A stretch of 64,000 bases of DNA from Fundidesulfovibrio putealis DSM 16056. GTDB lineage: Bacteria > Desulfobacterota > Desulfovibrionia > Desulfovibrionales > Desulfovibrionaceae. A program made the position numbers and the translations under genes. Under the pieces are notes generated by a model. The model saw nothing but the letters and a program-made list of their open reading frames with translations, searched no databases and was not told the origin of the DNA. This document shows positions 52,007 to 61,594 of the stretch, in pieces (the stretch's first letter is position 1; each line of letters opens with the position of its first letter). The stretch is from NCBI RefSeq assembly GCF_000429325.1, contig NZ_AUBQ01000005.1, positions 186,001-250,000 of the forward strand. Direction: 5' to 3'.

Positions 52007-54280
52007 TCAGCTCAGGCGCCGCCGCCAGGGCTTGCCCATGGCGCGCGCCAGCACTCCGGCCAGGTCGTCGTATTCCACGGGCTTGGCCAGGTAGTCGTCC
52101 ATGCCTGCGGCCAGGAAGCGTTCGCGGTCTCCGGGCAGGGCGTGGGCGGTCAGGGCGATGATGGGGATGCTGGACTTCTCGCCCAGGGCCGGGGCGGCGC
52201 GGATGGCCCGTGTGGCCGTGATGCCGTCCATCTCGGGCATCTGGATGTCCATGAGCAGGCAGTCGAACTCTTCCTGGGCCAGGGCGCGCAGGGCGTCGGC
52301 CCCGTTCTCCACGATGGTGGCCCGGTAGCCCAGGCTCTCCAGCATGTCCATGGTCATGACGGTGTTGATGGGGTCGTCCTCGGCCAGCAGCACGCGCCCG
52401 CCGATTTTTGGTCCGGCTCCGGGGAATCCTGGGAGGGCGGCCACGGCCAGGGGGGCCTGGATTCCTGCGGGCGCGGCGTGCACCGGCATGGTGAAGGCCA
52501 TGAGCGTGCCCTCGCCGGGGGCCGAGTCCACATCCAGCGAGCCTCCCCACAGCTCCACCAGCCGCTTGACGATGGCCAGCCCGAGTCCCGCGCCCTGATA
52601 GCGGCGGGTGTGGGAGCCATCGGCCTGGGTGAAGGGTTCGAAGACGCGGGCGAGCTTTTCCCTGTCGATGCCGATGCCGCTGTCCTCCACGGTGAACAAA
52701 AGGCGCGCCACGCCGTGCCGGTCGCGTTTGACAGACTCCACCCGGATGGCCACGGAGCCGTGCTCGGTGAACTTCACCGCGTTGCCCACCAGGTTGAACA
52801 GGGCCTGGCGCAGCCTGCCGCCGTCGCCGATGAGCGTGCGCGGAAGCGCGGGGTCCGATTCCATGATGAGCGCCACGGACTTGGCCTGGGCCTGGCGCGA
52901 GAACAGCTGGGAGATTTCCAGCAGGATGTCGCTCGGGGCGAAGGGCTCCAGGCCGCACTGCTGGCCGCCAGACTCCAGTGTGGAGAATTCCAGGATGTCG
53001 CCCAGGAGCGTCAGGAGCGAGCGGCCGCAATCCAGGGCGTTGCGGGTCCAGCCGGTCTGCCGTTCGTCCAGGGCGGACTTCTCCAGCAGCTGGAGCATGC
53101 CCAGCACGCCGTTCAGCGGGGTGCGGATCTCGTGGCTGACGTTGGCCAGGAATTCGCTCTTGGCGCGGCTGGCCTGTTCGGCGTTCTCCTTGGCCTCGAT
53201 GAGTTCCCGTTCGCTTTCGCGCTGTTCGGTGACGTCGATGACCACGGCCAGAACCACCCGCTGCCCGGAAGGGTCCTCTGTGAGCAGCGCGTCCAGGAGC
53301 ACCTGTCTGGTGAGCCCCCGCTGGGTGCGCAGCCGGCCCGAGACATGGCGCAGGGCGTTGCCCATCCAGACCTCTTCCAGGCGCTCCTGGTCGATCTCCA
53401 GGACTTCGGACGCGGGGATGGCCAGAAGCTCTTCGCGGGGCAGGCCCGTCAGGTCGCACAGCCTGCGGTTCACGTCGCTGAACCAGCCGTTGGGTGCCAG
53501 GGAGAACATCATCACCGGTGCTGCCTCGAACATCTGGCGGTACCACTTGCGCCCCATGCGCACCTGTCGTTCGCGCTCCTCGCACTCGTCCATCATGGCC
53601 CGGATGGCCCCGGCCAGATTGTTGAATTCCTGCACGCCCAGCATGCCGGGCCGCTCTCCGCGCTCCAGGGCCTTGGCGATGACTGCCACCGGGCGCGAGA
53701 TGGCCCGCTGGGTGAAGAGCAGGAAGGCGCACAGAGCCAGGAGCAGAAGCCCCCCGGAGCCCAGATAGAGCGTGCGCACGCTGCTGGCCAGCTGGGCGTA
53801 GTCGGCGGCGTTTTCAGTGAGGATCACACGCCACCTCCAGAGCGGAAACTCGATCTGGTAGGTGTAGCGCTCCTCGTCGCCTCCGATGTCGGCCTTGACC
53901 GCCTTCTGGGGCTGCACGGGCAGGGACAGGAGCGCGGCGGGGGATTTCACGCCGTAAACAAGCAGCACCGTGCCGTCGGCGTCGGCCACCAGGCCGGGCG
54001 ATTCGGTCAGGCGGAAGTGCTTTTCCAGGCGGCCCAGGGCCCTGGCCTTGCTGACGCGCACTTCGGTCGGGTCGGACATCTTTCCCGACTGGGCCAGGGT
54101 GTCGTAAGCGTTGCCAAGGATTTCGGCCACCTCGCGGGAGTAGCTCTTGAGGTCGCGCTCGGCGCGCTCTCCGGCGAAACGGGAGATGGAACTCAGGACG
54201 AAGAGGGTCAGGAAACCCCAGGCGAGGAGGACTCCGAGAACGATAGGCAGGCCCAGGCGAAAGGAGAGGCGGTTGAACAC
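52007..54280 (-). CDS. Hybrid sensor histidine kinase with PAS and receiver domains
   Basis: 757 residues from a GTG at 54280. TM1 (about 10-32), a periplasmic sensor region, TM2 (about 168-190), a HAMP-like linker, PAS (about 245-355), HisKA with H383 (FLANVSHEIRTPLNGVLGML), HATPase_c (NLVGNAVKFTEHG, DSGIGI, GAGLGLAIVKRLVELWGG) and a C-terminal receiver with D678 (CLLMDIQMPEMDG). It follows the binding-protein gene by 3 bases, so that protein is a likely ligand-sensing partner. Confidence 0.93.
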   Translation of the reverse strand: MFNRLSFRLGLPIVLGVLLAWGFLTLFVLSSISRFAGERAERDLKSYSREVAEILGNAYDTLAQSGKMSDPTEVRVSKARALGRLEKHFRLTESPGLVADADGTVLLVYGVKSPAALLSLPVQPQKAVKADIGGDEERYTYQIEFPLWRWRVILTENAADYAQLASSVRTLYLGSGGLLLLALCAFLLFTQRAISRPVAVIAKALERGERPGMLGVQEFNNLAGAIRAMMDECEERERQVRMGRKWYRQMFEAAPVMMFSLAPNGWFSDVNRRLCDLTGLPREELLAIPASEVLEIDQERLEEVWMGNALRHVSGRLRTQRGLTRQVLLDALLTEDPSGQRVVLAVVIDVTEQRESERELIEAKENAEQASRAKSEFLANVSHEIRTPLNGVLGMLQLLEKSALDERQTGWTRNALDCGRSLLTLLGDILEFSTLESGGQQCGLEPFAPSDILLEISQLFSRQAQAKSVALIMESDPALPRTLIGDGGRLRQALFNLVGNAVKFTEHGSVAIRVESVKRDRHGVARLLFTVEDSGIGIDREKLARVFEPFTQADGSHTRRYQGAGLGLAIVKRLVELWGGSLDVDSAPGEGTLMAFTMPVHAAPAGIQAPLAVAALPGFPGAGPKIGGRVLLAEDDPINTVMTMDMLESLGYRATIVENGADALRALAQEEFDCLLMDIQMPEMDGITATRAIRAAPALGEKSSIPIIALTAHALPGDRERFLAAGMDDYLAKPVEYDDLAGVLARAMGKPWRRRLS

Positions 54281-54283
54281 GGG

Positions 54284-55441
54284 CTACCTCGGCAGGACCG
54301 GCTTGGCGGTCTTCAACTCGTCGGGCCAGACGATTTCACGTTTGCCCTTCTGCCACTGCTCGGTGAGCGGAAACTGGCGCAGCTGCATGCCGCCCGCGTC
54401 CACCCCGAAGCGGCCCAGGATGGTGACCGTGTCCAGGGTGGCCAGCGTCTTCCTGAGGGATTCCCGGCCCTTGTCTCCACCCTTGGCGAGCGCGGTTTCC
54501 AGCAGCTGGCCGCTGGCGTAGGCGGACGCCGCCAGGACCTCCGGCTCCTGCGAGTAGGCGCTGCGGAAGGCGGCCACGAAACCGCTGCCGCCGGGATAGG
54601 CGGCGGCGATCCGCGCCTCCCAGGCCGTGGCGGTGAACACGCCGTTCATGTCGCGCGCGGAGAGTTCGTGCAGGTTGTGCTGGAACATAGTTGTTGATGC
54701 GTACACCGCTTTGGGTTTCCATGCCATGCTTTTCAATAAGCGGATCGTGCGGGTGCATCCTTCCTGGGTTCCCCACACCGTGACCACCTCGGCATCGGCG
54801 TGCCTGGCCTGCTCCAGCGCCTGGGCCACGTCCCGGACCTGGATCATCGATTCGCTGACCAGTCGCAGGCCGTAGCGCCTTATCCACTTGGCCGTGTTGG
54901 TCCGGACCCTCTCGCCCTGGGGATGGTCGACTATGATGAGGGCCATGCGCTCGTACCCGGCGCGGGCGATCAATTCGAAGAACCCGTCAGGCCATTCGGC
55001 CATGGGCGCGAGCACGCTGAAAACCAGCCCCTTGCCGTTCTTCCACAAGCTGTCCGAGGCGGGCATGGCGAAGAGGCACGGGGTCTGGGTGCGCTCCAGC
55101 ACCGGAACCATGGCCAGGGCCAGGGAGTTGTCCGCCGGGCCGAGAATCACGTCAGCCTTTTTGTCGTCAATGAGGTCCGCATAGGCTTCTGCGGCCTTTT
55201 CCGGAGTGGAGGCGTCGTCGTGGAGCACCAGCTCGACCTGCCTGCCCTGGATTCCCCCACGCGCGTTCACGTCGCGTTGCCAGAGCCGGAGCCCCTTCTC
55301 ATACATCTCTCCAGCCTGGGCGAGGCTGCCGCTCCGGCTGACCGACGCGCCAACCCTGAGGGGGCGTTCCGGCAAGGTGGCCTGGGCGGCCATCGCAAGG
55401 AGCGCCCCGAAGGCAAGAAGAAGTAATGCAAAAATGCGCAC
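54284..55441 (-). CDS. Periplasmic ligand-binding protein (LivK/Peripla_BP_6 type)
   Basis: 385 residues. A signal peptide (IFALLLLAFGALLAMAAQAT) is followed by a type I periplasmic binding fold (LRVGASVSRSGSLAQAGEMY, GRQVELVLHDDASTPEKAAE, VILGPADNSLALAMVPVLER). No transporter permease or ATPase is adjacent; instead a hybrid histidine kinase follows after 3 bases. It probably delivers a ligand, such as an amino acid or urea-like molecule, to that kinase. Confidence 0.85.
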   Translation of the reverse strand: MRIFALLLLAFGALLAMAAQATLPERPLRVGASVSRSGSLAQAGEMYEKGLRLWQRDVNARGGIQGRQVELVLHDDASTPEKAAEAYADLIDDKKADVILGPADNSLALAMVPVLERTQTPCLFAMPASDSLWKNGKGLVFSVLAPMAEWPDGFFELIARAGYERMALIIVDHPQGERVRTNTAKWIRRYGLRLVSESMIQVRDVAQALEQARHADAEVVTVWGTQEGCTRTIRLLKSMAWKPKAVYASTTMFQHNLHELSARDMNGVFTATAWEARIAAAYPGGSGFVAAFRSAYSQEPEVLAASAYASGQLLETALAKGGDKGRESLRKTLATLDTVTILGRFGVDAGGMQLRQFPLTEQWQKGKREIVWPDELKTAKPVLPR

Positions 55442-55873
55442 GTTCGTGGAACCTTCACAGGGAATTTACTGATACCATATCCGAATATCGCGACGAAGAA
55501 CAAGAAGGAAAAGATGCAGCTTGCTGTGCGGAGAGAATATTTCCTTTATCGGATGTCATGGGCAGAGAGTTGCGTTGGCAGTGCGCCCGTGCGGGCTGCG
55601 ACAGAATGCGCGCAAGCCGGACCAGCGTCCGGAAACCGGGAGCAGGCCCGGTGCCGATCGGTTTGCCGGGCAAGACGAGTGAGGGGGATGGTCTACGTCA
55701 GGCTCAAGGAGCAGCCAGCCTGCCGGACCTGGATCGGGCCAGGGGAATGCACCCGCACGCGGAGCGCGGATGACGAGGCGAGTCCTCTCAGCTTAAGGGG
55801 GCTCGCGATGCCCCGTGCGCGGGCGTGAGGCAGGAAAGTACAGGAAATGGGGGGACGACGCTGGCGGCGGACC
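55442..55873. other. Gene-free 432-bp region, possibly encoding an RNA
   Basis: No convincing ORF on either strand. The part from about 55,600 to 55,830 is GC-rich with several potential stems (for example GCGTCCGG/CCGG runs near 55626 and GCAGGCCC/GGGCC near 55642 and 55732). The segment GTCAGGCTC-AAGGAGCAGCC near 55697-55716 faintly recalls the SRP RNA tip, but the intervening loop is too short. A structured RNA is possible but not shown. Confidence 0.35.
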
Positions 55874-56872
55874 TCAGCGGACCCAGAGCGCCACGCGGGT
55901 GGCCATCCAGTCCAGGGTCAGGGCGGGGTTCACCTGCCCCACCAGGGCTTCCTGGACGGTTTCCAGCAGGCGGTCCAGGCGGCGAAGCCCGGTCAAATCC
56001 AGGCGCGAGGCCAGAAACGTGCCCATGCTGGACGTGGGCCGCCCGGCCAGGATGTCGGCCAGCTCCTTGGAGAGCGCCAGCACCACCAGCATGGCCAGGG
56101 TGCGACCGCTCATGGGTTTGGGCTCGTCCGATGCTCCGAGCGAACTCTGGACGGCTTTCCTGGGCTTGGCCTTGCCCTTGGAGACCGCAGGCGCGCCGTC
56201 GTCGGCGGAAGCCGCCTTGGCCTTTGTCTTCGCGCCCACCTTGCCCAGAAAACCCTGGCCGGTGCGCCAGAAGCGCTCCAGTTCCCGGACCCACTGGGCC
56301 ACTTCGTCCATGCCGCCCACCTGGCCCGTATGATCGGAAAACCCCGCCTCGGGCCAGGCCAGGGTCAGGGTCCAGGAGCGCGACACAAGCGTTGGCAGCA
56401 GGCGTTCGCGCTGCGGGGTGAGCAGCAGAAAGCAGTTGCCGGGGCGCGGCTCTTCCATGGATTTGAGCAGGGCGTTGGCCGCCTGGGGGGTGAGCCCCTG
56501 GGCCTCGGTGAGCACCACCACGCGCCATCCCGGCCCGCGCGGCGGTTCGCCGACCTTCTGGCGCACCTCGCGGATGTCGTCCACCTTGATGGACTGTTCC
56601 GCGCCGTCCAGAAAGAGCAGGTCGATGAACACCTTGTCCATGATCTGGGTGCAGGCGTCGCAGGAGCCGCAGGCGCCGGGCGCAACGCCGGAGACGTGCG
56701 TATCCGGGCCGCAGTTCAGGGCTGCCGCGTAATAGAGGGCGGCGGCTTCGCGCTCCGAAGCCGTGCCGCCCTCCAGAACGAGCACCTGGGGGGGATTTTG
56801 CGCCAGTTGGTCGAGCCGCCTCCGGGCAAGGTCCTGTCTGGGGCCGAGCCCGAAGAAAGTGGCGTTGGCCAA
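55874..56872 (-). CDS. holB: DNA polymerase III delta-prime subunit
   Basis: 332 residues, taking the TTG at 56872 as start because AGGGAG lies upstream; no ATG/GTG fits the frame without overlapping purA. Clamp-loader AAA+ fold: VLVLEGGTASEREAAALYYA (degenerate P-loop, as expected for delta-prime), the zinc cysteines of ACGSCDACTQI, IKVDDIREVRQKVGEPP, VVVLTEAQGLTPQAANALLK with SMEEPRPGNCFLLLT and the sensor-like LVSRSW. A Lys/Ala-rich insert near 215-245 is unusual. Confidence 0.88.
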   Translation of the reverse strand: MANATFFGLGPRQDLARRRLDQLAQNPPQVLVLEGGTASEREAAALYYAAALNCGPDTHVSGVAPGACGSCDACTQIMDKVFIDLLFLDGAEQSIKVDDIREVRQKVGEPPRGPGWRVVVLTEAQGLTPQAANALLKSMEEPRPGNCFLLLTPQRERLLPTLVSRSWTLTLAWPEAGFSDHTGQVGGMDEVAQWVRELERFWRTGQGFLGKVGAKTKAKAASADDGAPAVSKGKAKPRKAVQSSLGASDEPKPMSGRTLAMLVVLALSKELADILAGRPTSSMGTFLASRLDLTGLRRLDRLLETVQEALVGQVNPALTLDWMATRVALWVR

Positions 56873-56913
56873 AATGGCTCCCTGGTGTGGGTAGATGGCT
56901 TGACGAGTGGTTT

Positions 56914-56955
56914 CATTGTCCCTGGAAGACGCATCCGTGTCTTCCAGGGACAATG
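56914..56955. other. Perfect 17-bp inverted repeat between purA and holB
   Basis: Arms CATTGTCCCTGGAAGAC (56914-56930) and their exact complement (56939-56955), with an 8-base loop. It lies 3 bases after the purA stop on the minus strand. No T-run follows on that strand, so it may be an mRNA-stabilising or pausing hairpin rather than a classical terminator. Confidence 0.75.
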
Positions 56956-56958
56956 GCG

Positions 56959-58239
56959 CTAGCTTCTGTAGATGGTCTGTTCGCGGTCCGGGCCAACGGA
57001 GACGATGCTCACCGGCGCGCCGGAGAGCTCCTCCAGGCGCAGGATGTAGTCCTTGGCGGCCTTGGGCAGCTCGTCCCAGGTGCGGCACTTGCTCACGTCC
57101 TCGGTCCAGCAGGGCATGGTCTCGTAGATGGGCTCCACGTGGGCCAGCGCGCCTTCGCGCTGGGGCGGGTAGAGAATCTCGGCGCCCTCGTAGCGGTAGG
57201 CCGTGCAGATCTTGATCTGGTCCAGGCCGCCCAGCACGTCCAGCTTGGTCAGGGCCAGGCCCGTGGTGCCGTTCAAGCGCACGGCCTCGCGCAGCAGCAC
57301 CATGTCCTGCCAGCCGCAGCGGCGCTTGCGGCCCGTGGTCGCGCCGAACTCAGCGCCCACGCTCTGGAGGTGGTCGCCGTGCTTGCAGGAGAGCTCGGTG
57401 GGGAAGGGGCCGGAGCCCACGCGGGTGGTGTAGGCCTTCACCACGGAGACCACGGCGCCAAGCTCCCTGGGCGAGCAGCCCGACCCGGAGGCCGCGTTGC
57501 TGATCACGCACGAGGAGGAGGTGACGAAGGGGTAGGTGCCGTGGTCGATGTCCAGGTGGGTTCCCTGCGCGCCCTCGAACAAGACGCCCACGCCCGAGGC
57601 GTTGGCCTCCTGGATCATGGCGGACACGTCCGCGATGTAGGGCTTGATGCGCTCGGCCAGGGGCTTGAGGGCCGCCAGCACGTCGTCAGTCTTCAGGGGC
57701 TCCATGCCATAGAGGCCCGTGAACAGGGCGTTCTTCTCGCACAGGGCGTGTTCGATCTTGCGGGCCAGCAGCTCCTCGTCCAGAAAGTCGGCGGCGCGGA
57801 TGCCCACGCGCGAGGCCTTGTCCTCGTAGCAAGGGCCGATGCCGCGCCCGGTGGTGCCGATCTTGGCTCCGGCCTTGGCCGACTCGCGGGCCGCGTCCAG
57901 GAGCTTGTGGTAGGGCATGATGATGTGTGTGCGGTAGCTCACGGCCAGACGGGCCGGGGACATGTCCACGCCCGTGGCGGCCAGTTTGTCCACCTCCATC
58001 AGGAATACTTCGGGGTCCAGGACCACGCCCGCGCCGATCACGCAGCGTTTGCCCTGGTGCAGGATGCCGGAGGGAATAAGGTGCAGGACGGTTTTCTCGC
58101 CGCCCACCACCAGGGTGTGCCCTGCGTTGTTTCCGCCGTGGAACCTGACGATCAGTCCGGCCTGCTCCGTCAGCAGGTCTACGATCTTGCCTTTACCCTC
58201 GTCGCCCCATTGGGCGCCGTGCACCACCAAGCCAGCCAT
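56959..58239 (-). CDS. purA: Adenylosuccinate synthetase
   Basis: 426 residues from the ATG at 58239 (TTTGGAGG upstream). First step from IMP to AMP. Diagnostic [14 protein letters not shown] (D13, K16), [13 protein letters not shown] (H41), [37 protein letters not shown] and the GTP-binding [10 protein letters not shown] and [12 protein letters not shown]. Full length. Upstream of holB on the minus strand. Confidence 0.98.
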   Translation of the reverse strand: MAGLVVHGAQWGDEGKGKIVDLLTEQAGLIVRFHGGNNAGHTLVVGGEKTVLHLIPSGILHQGKRCVIGAGVVLDPEVFLMEVDKLAATGVDMSPARLAVSYRTHIIMPYHKLLDAARESAKAGAKIGTTGRGIGPCYEDKASRVGIRAADFLDEELLARKIEHALCEKNALFTGLYGMEPLKTDDVLAALKPLAERIKPYIADVSAMIQEANASGVGVLFEGAQGTHLDIDHGTYPFVTSSSCVISNAASGSGCSPRELGAVVSVVKAYTTRVGSGPFPTELSCKHGDHLQSVGAEFGATTGRKRRCGWQDMVLLREAVRLNGTTGLALTKLDVLGGLDQIKICTAYRYEGAEILYPPQREGALAHVEPIYETMPCWTEDVSKCRTWDELPKAAKDYILRLEELSGAPVSIVSVGPDREQTIYRS

Positions 58240-58474
58240 TGAGCCTCCAAAATGGGTGGGGACGAAGCGCCGCGCGTCGTGCCCCGCCAGGGCTTCGGCC
58301 CTGGTTGCCCCGCAGGAAATCCGTCCCGCGACCCCCGGCAATTGAGGTTTGATCGGCGCGGCTCAGGCCGCACCGGAAGTTAGTCCTTTCACAAAAGGCT
58401 TTTTTGCGTAAAAAACCCCATCAGCGTTGTCAACGAAATACGGTGAGACGCATGCTGGAGGCTTACGCGCGATT

Positions 58475-59467
58475 ATGGAATTTACAGTCTATCTAGCCCC
58501 GAAGGGCTTTACAAATGAATTGATCTACGAGCTGGGCGACGTGGCCGAGGTGGTGGACCGCCTGGTCTTCGCGCCCGGACCGCCGCGCCCCGTGGCCTGG
58601 GCCCAGAACATCTGGCTCAACCCGCAGCGCATACAGATCGAGTCCATCTCGGACGGGGCCAACAAATTGAAGGCCCTGCAACGCAACTGGTCCCTGTGGT
58701 CGGTGCGCCACAACCGCCGCGCCCGCCTGATCGAGGAGCAGCTGCCCGCCGTGCGCTCCAAGCCCGTGGCCATCGGCACGCCGCCGCCGCGCTCGCCGCT
58801 TGGGGCCTGGACGCTCCTGGAGCGCGACGTGATCGTGGCATCGCCGTCGTGCTCGAGCCCCTTCCCCCACGGGGAGGTGCAGTTCATGGAGAACAAGATC
58901 GACCCGCCCAACCGGGCCTATCTGAAACTCTGGGAGCTGTTCACGCTGCTTGAAGCCGCGCCCAAGGCCGAGAGCGTCTGCCTGGACCTGGGAGGCAGCC
59001 CCGGCGGCTGGACCTGGGTGCTGGCCAGCCTCGGCTGCAAGGTGCTCACCGTGGACAAGGCCCCGCTGGAGCCGCGCATCGAGAACATGCCGGGCGTTGA
59101 TTACCGCATGCTCTCGGCCTTCGCCCTGGACCCGCGCGAGGTCGGCCCCGTGGACTGGCTCTTCTGCGACGTGGCCTGCTACCCGGACCGCCTGTGGCGG
59201 CTGGTGGACCGCTGGCGCACCTTCGGCAAGGTCCGCAACTTCGTGTGCACCCTGAAGTTCCAAGGCCCCACGGACCACGAGACCGCCGCCAAGTTCTGGG
59301 CCTTTCCCGGCTCGCGGCTGGTGCACCTGTTCAACAACAAGCACGAATTGACCTGGGTGCTTCTGGACAAGGAGGAATTCCCCAGCTTCGCGCCCGAGCA
59401 GCCGGACACCGGCGGGGCGGACGCCGCGAACCTGGGCGAGTTCGGCATGCCTGTCGATGAAGCGTGA
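58475..59467 (+). CDS. RlmM-like 23S rRNA 2'-O-methyltransferase (FtsJ type)
   Basis: 330 residues from the ATG at 58475. The N-terminal THUMP-like half (FTVYLAPKGFTNELIYELGD) precedes an FtsJ/RrmJ Rossmann domain: CLDLGGSPGGWTWVLASLGC (SAM motif), VDKAPLEP, DWLFCDVACYPDRL and the catalytic-type lysine in VCTLKFQGPTDHE. This pattern fits RlmM, which methylates C2498 of 23S rRNA, or a close relative. Monocistronic. Confidence 0.78.
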   Translation: MEFTVYLAPKGFTNELIYELGDVAEVVDRLVFAPGPPRPVAWAQNIWLNPQRIQIESISDGANKLKALQRNWSLWSVRHNRRARLIEEQLPAVRSKPVAIGTPPPRSPLGAWTLLERDVIVASPSCSSPFPHGEVQFMENKIDPPNRAYLKLWELFTLLEAAPKAESVCLDLGGSPGGWTWVLASLGCKVLTVDKAPLEPRIENMPGVDYRMLSAFALDPREVGPVDWLFCDVACYPDRLWRLVDRWRTFGKVRNFVCTLKFQGPTDHETAAKFWAFPGSRLVHLFNNKHELTWVLLDKEEFPSFAPEQPDTGGADAANLGEFGMPVDEA

Positions 59468-59557
59468 GACATCAAGGCTGATGGATGACGTGCGGGATAA
59501 ATCCCAAACGCAATGTTCGTTCTGAATTGCGTGCCGATGCGGCAATGAGGAGCGGAC

Positions 59558-60913
59558 ATGATTGATGATCTCTCCACGCCCCCGGCGGGCAGCTGTTCGG
59601 GCTGTCTCTCGGAGCATCTCACCTGCGAGCAGATGCTCCGGCTCTACGACATCCTGCTGGATAGCATGCAGTCCGGCTTCATGCTGCACGACCGGGACGC
59701 CCGCGTCCTGGTGTGCAACCGCAAGGCGGCGCTCATCCTCGGCCTCGAAAGGGCCTGTCTGGTCGGGAGCACCCCCGAGGCCCTGGCCGGGCGCATCTTC
59801 CGGGAGGACCGCACTCCCGTCGCCCCGGAGGATTTCCCGGTCAACGTGGTGCGCCGCACCGGGCGGGCGATGGAGGACGTCATCCTTGGGATCGGCTCCC
59901 CGGACGGGGGCATCCCCGTCTGGATTTCGGTGAACGCCGCGCCGGTTCTGCTCGTGGACGAGATCGACAAGATAGCCGTCTCCTTCATCGACGTGACCGC
60001 CATGAAAACGACCGTGGATTCGCTGCGGCGCAGCGAATCCAACCTGAAGAACATTCTGGAGCACACGCCGCTGGGCGTATGCGTCACGGACGAAATGGGC
60101 CATTTCGAGCAGGCCAACGACGCATACTGCAAATTCTACGGCTATTCCCGCCAGGAGCTGCTGGGCAGGCACTTCACCCTGGTTGTTCCGCCGGAACAGC
60201 GCGCCTTCATGTCCGACCTGCACGACCGCTTCATCAAGAGCGGGACTGAGATTCGCGGCGAATGGGACGTGGTGGCCAAGGACGGACAGGTGAAGACCAT
60301 CATCGCCGACGCCGCCCGCATCGTGATGGACGCGAACAAGATGCGCAAGGTCACGTTCGTCATGGACATCACGGACAAGAAGCGTTTCGAGGAAGAACTG
60401 AAACAAACCAACGCCCAGCTTGAAGCCCAGAACCGCATGGACCCCCTCACCCGGCTGCACAACCGGAAATACGCCATGGAATGCCTGGAGACCCTGGCCG
60501 GGGAGTTCAAGCGCTACGGCAGCGATTTCTGCGCAGCCATGATCGACATCGACCACTTCAAAAAGGTCAACGACACCTTCGGGCACAGGACCGGGGATGA
60601 GGTGCTGGAGTGCGTGGCCCGGGAAATCACGGCGCTCTCTCGCGAGACGGACGTGGCGGTTCGCTTCGGCGGGGAGGAGTTCCTGCTGATCATGCCCCAT
60701 ACCTCCCTGCAGGGATCCATGGCGGCCCTGGAGAAGATCCGAGCCCGGATGGAGTCGCTGGCCATGACGCCGCACCGGATCAAGGTGACCGTCAGCGCGG
60801 GCGTGGCCCGGTACCGGGAGCAGGGGATTCTCGAATTCATCGAGGATGCGGACAAGGCCCTCTACCGCGCCAAGAACGCAGGCCGCAACCGGGTTCTCAG
60901 CGCGCCGGAGTGA
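59558..60913 (+). CDS. Diguanylate cyclase with two PAS domains
   Basis: 451 residues. N-terminal Cys-containing segment (SCSGCLSEHLTCEQML), PAS1 (about 30-155), PAS2 (about 160-285, FYGYSRQELLGRHFTLVVPP), a short coiled linker, and a GGDEF domain from about 290 (DPLTRLHNRKYAMECLETLA). The active-site RFGGEEFLLIMP lies at about 370-381. The GGEEF variant is catalytically competent in this family. No RxxD product-inhibition site is obvious. Makes c-di-GMP in response to a cytoplasmic signal. Confidence 0.92.
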   Translation: MIDDLSTPPAGSCSGCLSEHLTCEQMLRLYDILLDSMQSGFMLHDRDARVLVCNRKAALILGLERACLVGSTPEALAGRIFREDRTPVAPEDFPVNVVRRTGRAMEDVILGIGSPDGGIPVWISVNAAPVLLVDEIDKIAVSFIDVTAMKTTVDSLRRSESNLKNILEHTPLGVCVTDEMGHFEQANDAYCKFYGYSRQELLGRHFTLVVPPEQRAFMSDLHDRFIKSGTEIRGEWDVVAKDGQVKTIIADAARIVMDANKMRKVTFVMDITDKKRFEEELKQTNAQLEAQNRMDPLTRLHNRKYAMECLETLAGEFKRYGSDFCAAMIDIDHFKKVNDTFGHRTGDEVLECVAREITALSRETDVAVRFGGEEFLLIMPHTSLQGSMAALEKIRARMESLAMTPHRIKVTVSAGVARYREQGILEFIEDADKALYRAKNAGRNRVLSAPE

Positions 60914-61078
60914 CGGCCAGGGCTCGATGCTTCATCTCGTGACGTGAAAACAGGCAGTGCCGAAACAGTGGAAGTCTCATGGAGCTTCCTGGCGGGATGA
61001 GATGGCCCAGGCTGGCAGCGTGAACGCCGAAACGCCGTCAAGAACCCGAAAACGTCCACCGGGCAGGCAACGCGTCGG

Positions 61079-61471
61079 CTATTCGCCCGCTCCCGGCTCG
61101 TCTTTGGATTTGAACGACAAAACCTTGCCCTTGGGCTTGGCGGGGCTCGCAGCCGCCGCGCCCGGCTGGCCGGAGCCAGCCGCTCCCGGAGCGTGTGACG
61201 CCGCGCTCCCGTGGCCCGGATTGGGCACGGCCTCGATCAGGCTCTTTGGGGGCGTCTCGCCCGGAGTGCGGCCCTCGGCCCAGTTCAGGTTGAAGAGCTG
61301 GTTCTTGAAGCGCACCGCCTGGATCATGGAGAGGATCAGGACAGCCTCCTCCCACCGTTTGGACGGCTCGAAACGCTTCACCTGCTCGGCGTAGCGTTCC
61401 CACATGCTCGTCAGCGACGCCTCGTCGTAGTTGTTCAGCTGTCTGGCCAGCTTCACCAGCACTTTTTCCAC
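61079..61471 (-). CDS. Conserved hypothetical protein with disordered tail
   Basis: 130 residues from a GTG at 61471 (GGAGG upstream; a TTG at 61495 is possible). Helical first 80 residues (VEKVLVKLARQLNNYDEASL, WERYAEQVKRFEPSKRWEEA, MIQAVRFKNQLFNLNWAEG) and a Pro/Ala/Gly/Ser-rich C-terminal tail. The invariant-looking W-A-E-G and R-F-K-N-Q-L-F-N suggest a conserved protein of this bacterial group. Function unknown. Confidence 0.65.
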   Translation of the reverse strand: MEKVLVKLARQLNNYDEASLTSMWERYAEQVKRFEPSKRWEEAVLILSMIQAVRFKNQLFNLNWAEGRTPGETPPKSLIEAVPNPGHGSAASHAPGAAGSGQPGAAAASPAKPKGKVLSFKSKDEPGAGE

Positions 61472-61594
61472 GGTCCCTCCACTGTTCGAGGCCAAGGCCT
61501 AACACGATTTCCCGGCGCGGCCAATGGCCGTTTGCCGCCCGGACCCGGTCATGCTATCAGGCCGCTTGCAGCAAGACCACCACGGGAGCATGCC

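Noticed and set aside
55691-55720. SRP (4.5S) RNA
   Set aside because: GTCAGG and AGCAGCC are present, but the apical segment between them is about four bases shorter than usual, the GGAA tetraloop is missing and the flanks do not pair.
55426-55773. 115-residue plus-strand frame after the binding-protein gene start
   Set aside because: Arg/Cys/Gly-rich without family resemblance or ribosome site; region treated as non-coding.
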